5,000 nt of DNA from an uncultured Lachnospiraceae bacterium (GTDB taxonomy: Bacteria; Bacillota; Clostridia; Lachnospirales; Lachnospiraceae): contig CABRSG010000194.1 in assembly GCA_902473545.1 (NCBI GenBank), forward strand, positions 1 to 5,000, read 5' to 3'. Numbering within the stretch: the first letter of the stretch is position 1; the number at the start of each line of letters is the position of its first letter. The notes beneath the pieces are model-generated. The model was not told the origin of the DNA. It ran no database searches and saw only the letters and a program-made list of their open reading frames with translations. The translations under genes were made by a program, and so were the position numbers. Positions 1-5,000 of the stretch are shown here, piece by piece.

Positions 1-923
1 ATATTAAAGCTCCCCTGCATTTTTAAGGAAAACTGCTCCGTAAACTGCGGGCACGTCACCTCAAAGGTCTGTCTGTGATTCTTTTCCGGAAGGATCCGGT
101 AACGTACCTGCGCCCCGTAATGCTGTCCGAATGTAACTATCGTTTTTGCCTTCTGCGCCTCTTTTAAGATTCTCTGCGCATGATCGCTGTCCAAATTGAC
201 GCACGCTGTCTCACACTGCTGAAAGATCGCCATTTTTGCGTCGAAATAATCTTTAAAATCCCGATGCTCTGACGGACTGATGTGATCCTCCGAGATATTC
301 AGAAAAACCCCCACCTGGAAGCGCAGCCCATCCACCCGGTGATACCGGAGCGCCTGGCTGGAGGTCTCGATCGTCATGTATTCGCTCCCGGCTTCCTTTA
401 CCCGCGCGATCATCTCGTAGAGCACCGGCGCCTCCGGCGTCGTCATCACCGCATCCGAGCGGTCGATGCCGTCAAAATTTTCCACGCTGGAGATCAGCCC
501 GGTCCTCTTTTTGCCCTTCTCCCGCTGCCACTCGTCCAGCATTGCCCGCAGATACCAGGCCGTCGTCGTTTTTCCCTTGGTTCCGGTAATACCCGTGAGC
601 TTTGGTTCACCCGGCTCATATGCAAAAAACGCTGCCGACACCACCGCCATCGCCCTGCGAATATCTTTTACGATAAAGCCCCGCACCGATTTCGGCGTGC
701 CCCAGCGCTCCTCGCTCATATAAGCAATGCAGCCGTATGCAACCGCCTCCAGCAGGTATTCCGGCAAAAACTCCGCGCCCTTACATATAAAGAGCGTACC
801 GGGAACTACCTCCCTGGAATCGCAGGTGACCCATTCGATCTGCGCCTCCTCTTCGTTTTTATCTGCACGGCTAAGAAGCCCCGCCTCCTTCAAAATATAT
901 TCTATATCATGTGTTGTAAGCAT
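1..923 (-). CDS. murE: MurE-type Mur ligase (UDP-N-acetylmuramoyl-tripeptide synthetase family), N-terminal part
   Basis: This is a cytoplasmic ATP-dependent amide ligase of peptidoglycan precursor synthesis. MurE adds the third amino acid (L-lysine or meso-diaminopimelate) to UDP-MurNAc-L-Ala-D-Glu. The first 307 residues are present; the C-terminus lies beyond the left edge. Residues about 32-49 (CDSREVVPGTLF) are the N-terminal UDP-substrate domain signature. ITGTKGKTTT at 112-121 is the Mur ligase P-loop, with K117. TTPEAP at 161-166 and ETSSQALRYHR at 186-196 are substrate and metal-site motifs of MurE. FDAK places K230 where family members carry the carbamylated lysine. MQGSFN at 302-307 opens the C-terminal part. 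The ATG at 923 is preceded by a GGGAGGGA site. Motif LNISEDHISPSEH (209-220) resembles lysine-adding MurE of Gram-positive cocci rather than the E. coli type. The residues that decide the added amino acid are outside the window, so it could be main MurE or a paralogue. Confidence 0.82.
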   Translation of the reverse strand, partial: MLTTHDIEYILKEAGLLSRADKNEEEAQIEWVTCDSREVVPGTLFICKGAEFLPEYLLEAVAYGCIAYMSEERWGTPKSVRGFIVKDIRRAMAVVSAAFFAYEPGEPKLTGITGTKGKTTTAWYLRAMLDEWQREKGKKRTGLISSVENFDGIDRSDAVMTTPEAPVLYEMIARVKEAGSEYMTIETSSQALRYHRVDGLRFQVGVFLNISEDHISPSEHRDFKDYFDAKMAIFQQCETACVNLDSDHAQRILKEAQKAKTIVTFGQHYGAQVRYRILPEKNHRQTFEVTCPQFTEQFSLKMQGSFN

Positions 924-932
924 GCCAGTCAC

Positions 933-940
933 TCCCTCCC
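933..940 (-). promoter_or_regulatory. Ribosome binding site of the Mur ligase gene
   Basis: On the minus strand GGGAGGGA lies nine bases before the ATG at 923-921. It supports this start over the internal methionines, and the translated N-terminus from this ATG has the length expected before the DSR motif of MurE proteins. Confidence 0.6.
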
Positions 941-975
941 GTCTGTTTCTATGGAAAGGATAATCCCTGCATGCA

Positions 976-1012
976 TCAAAATCTTCTCAAAACTGTATCA
1001 TAGTTGTATCAT
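976..1012. repeat. Two pairs of 11-base-phased direct repeats in the gap before the Mur ligase gene
   Basis: The 102-base gap at 924-1025 is A/T-rich. Reading the minus strand, ATGATACA occurs twice (1012-1005 and 1001-994) with starts exactly 11 bases apart. TTTTGA then occurs twice (992-987 and 981-976), also 11 bases apart. One helical turn between direct half-sites is typical of OmpR/PhoB-family operators. A TATGAT hexamer overlaps the second ATGATACA copy and could be a -10 element, but no good -35 partner was found. No hairpin followed by a T run was seen after the stop codon at 1026, so read-through from the upstream operon is possible. Regulatory function is inference. Confidence 0.4.
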
Positions 1013-1025
1013 TTTAAGTAATATT

Positions 1026-2057
1026 TCACATTCCGTCAAAATATTCCTGCTCTATGTCGTTTCCGGAAGGCCAATCACGCAGCACGACACTGAACAGGTC
1101 CGTGCCAGACAGCACGTCCACACTATTCCAGTAGCCCTCCGTTCCATCTCCGTAATACAGCCCTTCCAGAAAAATCCCCGGATTGGCCGTCGGTCCAAAT
1201 ACAACCGCAAGACCAAAGCCTGCCGCTGAAGCCGGGTATCCGACACTCTCCAGATAGTTTGCACCCGCTATCACGCGCCGCTGCGCGACTGTCTGAAAGG
1301 AATCATATTCCAGACTTACATCCAGCTCCAGCATCCCCGGATAAGACGTCACCTCAACCTCGTCTGCGCCGCAGACTGCGGCAAAATCCATACCGGAAAT
1401 ATCCGGAGCGTCCGAAAAAGCCTGCCCGTCATTTTCCATCAGCTTTTTCTGCATATCCGCCTGGGAAGCGTATCCAAGCTGCTGCGCCATATATTCCTGC
1501 ACATTGTTTCCTACAACCGACATGTAGTACGCCTTTTTCGTTTCAATATCCAACATAATCGTAATGCAGCCGTTTTGTCCATCGTCCATCAGGAAATCCT
1601 CCGCCAGGGAAAACGAAAAAATCGATATCGGTATCACATTTTCTCCCGCTAAAAGTGCCCGGGTTTCACTGTAGAACATACTGTTCTCCGAAAAATTAAT
1701 CTGTTTCTCCGTCAGAGGAAGCAATCCGCTCTTCCGCCAGGCGTCGGCCTCTTCTCTGCACGCCTGCACAAGCTCATCCATATGCGTCATAACCGTCCAG
1801 TTCCACGCCTCACCAGTTTCCCAGAAAAAGTCCGTACACGCCTCCAGCTCCTGCCATCTGGCGATCTGATCCAGCACGTCTCCGTCCAGGAAATCAATCT
1901 CCTGCCGGTCCGAGAGCTGCACCTGCCCGATCAGGCGCTTGTCCTGCCATTTTCCGTATGCCTCCGGCAGGAACCAGGCGGCAGCGATGCACAGCGCCAG
2001 GATCGCAATGCCTGCCGCATATGCCAGAATTGTTTTTCGTTTGTTTTTATCCGACAT
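1026..2057 (-). CDS. Membrane-anchored protein of unknown function, third gene of a two-component operon
   Basis: I do not recognise a family. The 343-residue protein starts with a charged stretch (KNKRK, 4-8), then one hydrophobic segment at about 9-30, then a long acidic hydrophilic region. It should be held in the membrane by its N-terminus with about 310 residues outside the cytoplasm. The segment contains C23, but LALC followed by more hydrophobic residues is not a proper lipobox. Residues about 60-110 look helical and rich in W, E and A. Residues about 140-185 and 230-330 contain alternating beta-like stretches (ISIFSFSL, GCITIMLDI, ELDVSLEY, LFSVVLRDW). C74, C100, C164 and C229 are in the outside part. 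The ATG at 2057 lies within the 3' end of the kinase gene, with AGGAGGA three bases before it, so the two are probably translationally coupled. By position it may sense or modulate the kinase, much as YycH and YycI do for WalK, but no sequence kinship to those is claimed. Confidence 0.85.
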   Translation of the reverse strand: MSDKNKRKTILAYAAGIAILALCIAAAWFLPEAYGKWQDKRLIGQVQLSDRQEIDFLDGDVLDQIARWQELEACTDFFWETGEAWNWTVMTHMDELVQACREEADAWRKSGLLPLTEKQINFSENSMFYSETRALLAGENVIPISIFSFSLAEDFLMDDGQNGCITIMLDIETKKAYYMSVVGNNVQEYMAQQLGYASQADMQKKLMENDGQAFSDAPDISGMDFAAVCGADEVEVTSYPGMLELDVSLEYDSFQTVAQRRVIAGANYLESVGYPASAAGFGLAVVFGPTANPGIFLEGLYYGDGTEGYWNSVDVLSGTDLFSVVLRDWPSGNDIEQEYFDGM

Positions 2058-3489
2058 CTCTCCTCCTGCGCCTTCTCTGCTCCCGCTGCTTCATCTGATT
2101 ATTTCTCAGACAAACTGTGACTTTCGTTCCCTTGCCCTGCTCGCTCTCTATCTTCCAGAGTGCTCTGTGCACCTCAAGGATCTTCCGGCAAAGCGCCAGA
2201 CCAAGTCCCGCTCCGCCCTCCTTGCGCGCACGCGATTTATCCGCCATATAAAACGCCTCCGTGATACGGCTGAGCGATTCCGCCGGTATCCCTCGCCCCT
2301 CGTCCTGCACCGTGATGATGTAGCCGGAAGCATTTACATAACCGTTCACCCAGATATGCTGCCCGCTTTCCGACGCCTTCCGGGCATTGTCCAGGAAATT
2401 GATAAACACGGTAGACAACAGCTCCTTATCTCCGTAAATCGCGCCCTTCTGCGCCTGGATCACCAGAGAAATCCCCTTTTCCAGCATTGCGGGCATTACG
2501 GTGCTGCCAACCTCCTGCAGAAATTCCGGCACGGATATCTCTTTTTGCAGGAAGTCCTGTTTGCCGACCATCGTCATTTCCAGCAGCTTATAGGAGAGCG
2601 ACTGCAGTCGCTTGCCCTGGTGATAGATATAATTTGCACACATATCTGTTTCTTCTTTAGAAAGCTCCATCTGCCGCAGAGTGTCCGCGTAGCCGATAAT
2701 AGAAGTGAGCGGCGTTTTCAGCTCATGCGCAAATGCCGAGGTGAATTCCTCCTGCCGCTCCACCTCGCTCTGCAGCCTTTCCATCTGCGCGCTCATGGCG
2801 TCCGCCATCCAGTTAAAATCCGCCGCCAGAGAGCCGATCTCATCGTGACTTTTCACCTCTGCGCGCACGCCGTACTGTCCGCCGGCAAAGCTGCGCACCG
2901 CTGCGGAAAGCTTCCGCACATTTTTCATGACGGTAAAAATGACGATCAGCATGAGACCGCCCGCTGCCAGGCAGACGAACAGCATACTCGTCTGATACCT
3001 GGCGTACATCTCAGAACGCCCGTCATACAAATTGGTGATATCCGCCGTTGTTTCTATGTACTGCGAAAAGCTGGTCGCACTCATAACGACCAGATACGTC
3101 TTTCCGTTCCGCTGCACCAGTTCGTACCCGGTATTATTTTCCGCCGTCAGGCGCTCCCGGATATCGTGAAGAACGCGGATACCGCTGTCCTGATACAGTA
3201 TATTGCCGCTTTCATCGTAAATACGCGTATCTGTCTCATCCTTACTGTCGTGGCGGTGAAAGCTTTTCCCCAGCCAGTCCGTGGACACCTGCTTTAGCTG
3301 CTGCTCGGACAGATTATAACGGGTAATCTCGTAGGAATTCTGAAAAAGCTGATTTTCCGCCATACAGCGCCCGATCTCCTGCTGCAGGCTTCGCTGAAAG
3401 CTGTCCTGGATCACCCAGGAGCCCGTCAGTGTCAGAAACAATATGAAAATGGGTGTTGTTAAAAAAAATAATTTCCAGGATAGTTTCAT
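2047..3489 (-). CDS. Sensor histidine kinase (HAMP, HisKA, HATPase_c)
   Basis: This is the membrane sensor of a two-component pair. It autophosphorylates on histidine and passes the phosphate to the response regulator encoded just upstream. The 480-residue protein has a first TM segment at about 7-27, an extracytoplasmic sensor region at about 30-165, a second TM at about 168-188, and a HAMP linker at about 189-241. The dimerisation/phosphoacceptor domain has FAHELKTP with H255; the E256 and T259 of this motif match the phosphatase signature of bifunctional kinases. The ATPase domain shows the N box INFLDNARKA (N368), the G1 box DEGRGIP (396-402) and the G2 box GGAGLGLAL (425-433). All key residues are present, so it should be active. 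The sensor region has no motif I can name; RIYDESGNILYQ (89-100) looks like a strand-turn-strand of a PAS/Cache-like fold. The C-terminus carries six consecutive arginines (472-477) where the gene overlaps the next one. The ligand is unknown. Confidence 0.96.
   Translation of the reverse strand: MKLSWKLFFLTTPIFILFLTLTGSWVIQDSFQRSLQQEIGRCMAENQLFQNSYEITRYNLSEQQLKQVSTDWLGKSFHRHDSKDETDTRIYDESGNILYQDSGIRVLHDIRERLTAENNTGYELVQRNGKTYLVVMSATSFSQYIETTADITNLYDGRSEMYARYQTSMLFVCLAAGGLMLIVIFTVMKNVRKLSAAVRSFAGGQYGVRAEVKSHDEIGSLAADFNWMADAMSAQMERLQSEVERQEEFTSAFAHELKTPLTSIIGYADTLRQMELSKEETDMCANYIYHQGKRLQSLSYKLLEMTMVGKQDFLQKEISVPEFLQEVGSTVMPAMLEKGISLVIQAQKGAIYGDKELLSTVFINFLDNARKASESGQHIWVNGYVNASGYIITVQDEGRGIPAESLSRITEAFYMADKSRARKEGGAGLGLALCRKILEVHRALWKIESEQGKGTKVTVCLRNNQMKQREQRRRRRRDVG
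2061..2067 (-). promoter_or_regulatory. Ribosome binding site inside the kinase gene, driving the downstream membrane protein
   Basis: AGGAGGA sits three bases before the ATG at 2057 and lies within the last codons of the kinase gene. It decides the start of the membrane protein and accounts for part of the arginine run at the kinase C-terminus. Confidence 0.7.
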
Positions 3490-3492
3490 GCG

Positions 3493-3499
3493 TCCTCCT
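3493..3499 (-). promoter_or_regulatory. Ribosome binding site of the histidine kinase gene
   Basis: AGGAGGA lies three bases before the ATG at 3489-3487, within the 18-base gap after the response regulator stop codon. It supports this start and re-initiation within one mRNA. Confidence 0.7.
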
Positions 3500-3507
3500 G
3501 TTTTGCG

Positions 3508-4161
3508 TTACACCTCCAGCCGGTAGCCGACCTTGTAGATAGCGGTGATATGCTCCTCCAGACCAAGCTTTTTCTTCAGACGCTGCACATGCAGATCGAC
3601 CGTCCTGCCGGCGCCGCTGTATTCGCCGCCCCACACGCTCTCGTAAATAGTCTCCCGGTACAGCGCGCGGTTCTTGTTGCGCAGAAACAACAGCAGCAAC
3701 TCGTATTCCTTCGTCGTCAGATCTGCTTCCCTGCCGCCGCGCGTCACCCTGCGCGACTGCGTATCAATTTCAATGTCAAACAGCTTTATTTGCTGCTCCG
3801 TTTTCTTATAGCGGCGCAGCACTGTCTCCACGCGCGCCAGCAGCTCGGTAATCTCAAAGGGCTTTGCGATGTAATCCTCCGCGCCCATCCGCAGCCCCTT
3901 TACCTTCTGCTGCGTCTCGCCCATTGCCGTCAGAAAAATCACCGGAATATCTGCCGACTTCGCATATTCCAGCACCTCATAGCCGTTTAGTTTTGGCAGC
4001 ATGATATCCAAAAGGATCAAGTCGTAGCTCTTTTCCGCGATCCTATCCGCCGCCTCCTCACCATCAAAGGCAAGCTCGCACTGATATCCCGCTTTCACCA
4101 GATTCATACGGATCAGATTCACGATCGCCTCTTCATCCTCCACAATCAAAATCTTAATCAC
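3508..4161 (-). CDS. OmpR/PhoB-family response regulator
   Basis: This is the DNA-binding partner of the adjacent kinase, acting as a transcription factor after phosphorylation. From the GTG at 4161 it is 217 residues, a normal length for the family. The receiver domain (about 1-115) has the acidic pocket E8-D9-E10, the phosphoacceptor D52 in LILLDIMLP, T78 in IFLTAMG, and K100 in AKPFE. The C-terminal winged helix (about 125-217) includes LTTKEYELLLLF (148-159), the recognition-helix region RTVDLHVQRLKKKLG (186-200) and the wing VGYRLEV at the end. The open frame continues upstream to an ATG at 4380, but that extension of 73 residues lies over the end of the neighbouring enolase-family gene and has no family resemblance. 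The GTG is directly before the IKILIVEDE start typical of the family and has a site AAGGGG eight bases before it. It is the first gene of a three-gene operon; its targets are unknown. Confidence 0.96.
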   Translation of the reverse strand: MIKILIVEDEEAIVNLIRMNLVKAGYQCELAFDGEEAADRIAEKSYDLILLDIMLPKLNGYEVLEYAKSADIPVIFLTAMGETQQKVKGLRMGAEDYIAKPFEITELLARVETVLRRYKKTEQQIKLFDIEIDTQSRRVTRGGREADLTTKEYELLLLFLRNKNRALYRETIYESVWGGEYSGAGRTVDLHVQRLKKKLGLEEHITAIYKVGYRLEV

Positions 4162-4169
4162 TTTCTCTT

Positions 4170-4175
4170 CCCCTT
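4170..4175 (-). promoter_or_regulatory. Ribosome binding site deciding the GTG start of the response regulator
   Basis: AAGGGG is found eight bases before the GTG at 4161-4159 on the minus strand. No in-frame ATG lies between this point and 4380, so this site and the family N-terminus fix the start at GTG. It is weaker than the AGGAGGA sites of the next two genes. Confidence 0.6.
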
Positions 4176-4215
4176 TTGCGTCTATGAAAACGCACCCTCG
4201 TATAAAACTACTTTC

Positions 4216-4244
4216 ATCATACCGTAGCGGGGGTAAAAAAACAA
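4216..4244 (-). promoter_or_regulatory. Sigma-A-type promoter of the two-component operon
   Basis: On the minus strand TTGTTT (4244-4239) and TATGAT (4221-4216) are separated by exactly 17 bases. They match the housekeeping consensus at four of six (-35) and five of six (-10) positions. Transcription would begin near 4209, giving a leader of about 48 bases before the GTG at 4161. The position downstream of the enolase-family gene and its hairpin fits an independent transcription unit. Confidence 0.65.
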
Positions 4245-4248
4245 CCCC
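4230..4248. repeat. Short inverted repeat over the -35 region of the two-component promoter
   Basis: On the plus strand GGGGT (4230-4234) and ACCCC (4244-4248) form a perfect 5-base inverted repeat around a nine-base A-rich centre. C4228 and G4249 could extend it if one G is bulged. It covers the -35 hexamer and most of the promoter spacer, so it could be a regulator site, but five bases per arm is short and chance is possible. Confidence 0.3.
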
Positions 4249-4266
4249 GATTTGCCAAACGCAAAG

Positions 4267-4290
4267 AGACGGCAGAAATCTCTGCCGCCT
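4267..4290 (-). terminator. Hairpin after the enolase-family gene, probable terminator
   Basis: On the minus strand AGGCGGCAGA and TCTGCCGTCT pair over ten positions (one G-T) around a GATT loop. The stem begins five bases after the TAA stop at 4296. The following stretch CTTTGCGTTTG is only moderately T-rich, so the terminator may be leaky or the hairpin may mainly protect the mRNA end. Confidence 0.6.
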
Positions 4291-4295
4291 GAAAT

Positions 4296-5000
4296 TTAAA
4301 CCGTTGTAATGATTGCCGAAGCAAGCGCCTCCTCCGAAAGCTCCTGTCCGATACCAGGGCGATCCGGTACGGTAAAGCATCCGTTCTCCGGCTGGTAATC
4401 ATATTTGCAGGAACGAATATTTTCCTCCAGAAGAGCCGCTGCATGGTGTTCGTGGATCAGATAGTTCGGAATCACCGCCTCAAGCTGAAGCGCAGCCGCC
4501 GTAGCAATTGGTCCTCCGCAGATATGAAGCTGTACCGGAATATCATAGACATGCGCCATGTCACAAATCTTTTTTCCTTCTGTCAGTCCGCCGGTATTGC
4601 CCAGATCCGGCTGGATCACCTGCAGCGCGTGCTTCTCAAAGAACGGACGGTATCCCCATCTCGTGTAGATGCGCTCCCCGCTCGCCACCGGAAGCCTGAT
4701 GTTCTGCGAAACAAACCTCATATTCCCGTCGTTCATCGGGGTGGTCGGCTCCTCGTAATAGAAACAGTTGAACTGCTCAATCTCACGCGCAAACTGGATC
4801 GCACTGTTTGCATCCGTTTTTGCATGAAGCTCGACGATAATATCCACTTCATCCCCGACTGCCCTGCGAAGTGCCGCCAGACGCTTTACCGAAAGGCGTA
4901 AATGCTTCTGATCCATGATCCCATAGGTCCGATGCCCATACCACACGCCCTGGTCGTCAAATCCCACCGGATCGACCTTCACTGCATCATATCCGTCCGC
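4296..5000 (-). CDS. Enolase-superfamily enzyme (mandelate racemase / sugar-acid dehydratase type), C-terminal part
   Basis: The last 234 residues are present and the gene continues past the right edge in frame. Fragment residues 1-9 (ADGYDAVKV) are the strand before the first catalytic position of the barrel. Metal ligands of the family can be seen as E57 in VELHAK, E83 in YYEEP and E109 in SGERIY. QPDLGNTGG (130-138) and H159 in QLHICGGP follow in the usual order, and H59 is kept. H59 and H159 correspond to the two catalytic histidines of D-galactonate dehydratase-type members, so Mg-dependent dehydration of a sugar acid is the likely reaction; the substrate cannot be told from this. The first metal ligand is Glu where the characterised members I know have Asp. 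The C-terminal stretch IHEHH (182-186) is in the position of the capping loop region. It is followed by a hairpin and a new promoter, so it appears not to be co-transcribed with the signalling genes. Its operon partners are outside the window. Confidence 0.9.
   Translation of the reverse strand, partial: ADGYDAVKVDPVGFDDQGVWYGHRTYGIMDQKHLRLSVKRLAALRRAVGDEVDIIVELHAKTDANSAIQFAREIEQFNCFYYEEPTTPMNDGNMRFVSQNIRLPVASGERIYTRWGYRPFFEKHALQVIQPDLGNTGGLTEGKKICDMAHVYDIPVQLHICGGPIATAAALQLEAVIPNYLIHEHHAAALLEENIRSCKYDYQPENGCFTVPDRPGIGQELSEEALASAIITTV

Noticed and set aside
968..975. Palindrome TGCATGCA in the gap before the Mur ligase
   Set aside because: Eight bases with no loop and no following T run. It is too short to be called a terminator or operator on its own.
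282..1229. Open frame of 315 codons on the plus strand
   Set aside because: It runs antisense through the Mur ligase start, the gap and the end of the membrane protein gene. Its product has no recognisable domain, while the minus strand carries clear motifs.
1989..1991. Possible lipoprotein cysteine (C23) in the membrane protein
   Set aside because: The residue before the cysteine is Leu, not Gly, Ala or Ser, and the hydrophobic stretch continues past it, so it reads as a plain membrane anchor.
1939..3297. Open frame of 452 codons on the plus strand
   Set aside because: It lies antisense to the histidine kinase, which has every family motif. Its product is rich in R, H, L and Q with no domain, as expected of a reverse-strand shadow.
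4162..4380. Upstream extension of the response regulator to an ATG at 4380
   Set aside because: The 73 added residues overlap the end of the enolase-family gene, the hairpin and the promoter, and have no receiver-domain character. The GTG at 4161 matches the family start.
4443..4901. Open frame of 152 codons on the plus strand
   Set aside because: It is antisense to the enolase-family gene, whose metal-ligand and histidine motifs are all in the minus-strand frame.

Overview
The window suggests a member of the Firmicutes, most likely class Clostridia and probably Lachnospiraceae. The evidence is strong AGGAGG-type ribosome binding sites, a base composition near half G+C, and protein styles familiar from that family; no marker gene fixes the genus. 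All five recognisable genes lie on the minus strand, so transcription runs from high to low coordinates, and coding is dense with no gap above about 135 bases. No RNA gene, CRISPR array, insertion sequence or phage gene was seen.

In order of transcription: (1) 5000-4296 is the C-terminal 234 residues of an enolase-superfamily (mandelate racemase / sugar-acid dehydratase type) enzyme, whose start lies outside the window. It is followed by a 10-bp hairpin that may terminate it. (2) 4161-3508 is an OmpR/PhoB-family response regulator with a GTG start, preceded by a good sigma-A-type promoter. (3) 3489-2047 is its partner, a two-TM HAMP sensor histidine kinase. (4) 2057-1026 is a 343-residue protein of unknown function with one N-terminal membrane anchor and a large extracytoplasmic part, overlapping the kinase gene by 11 bases. 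(5) 923-1 is the N-terminal 307 residues of a MurE-type Mur ligase, which runs off the left edge.

Genes 2-4 form a tight operon (18-base gap, then an 11-base overlap). It reads as a signalling cassette: a membrane kinase, its DNA-binding partner, and a membrane-anchored accessory protein that may sense or tune the kinase. The 102-base gap between this operon and the Mur ligase gene has no convincing terminator but holds two pairs of short direct repeats, each at an 11-base period. That is the spacing expected of an OmpR-family binding site, so control of the Mur ligase by this two-component system is a plausible but untested idea. The enolase-family gene appears to be a separate, unrelated transcription unit.

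Nothing in the window is clearly a new system. The best leads are the unknown third gene of the signalling operon, the phased repeats, and the Mur ligase, whose central domain resembles the L-lysine-adding MurE type.
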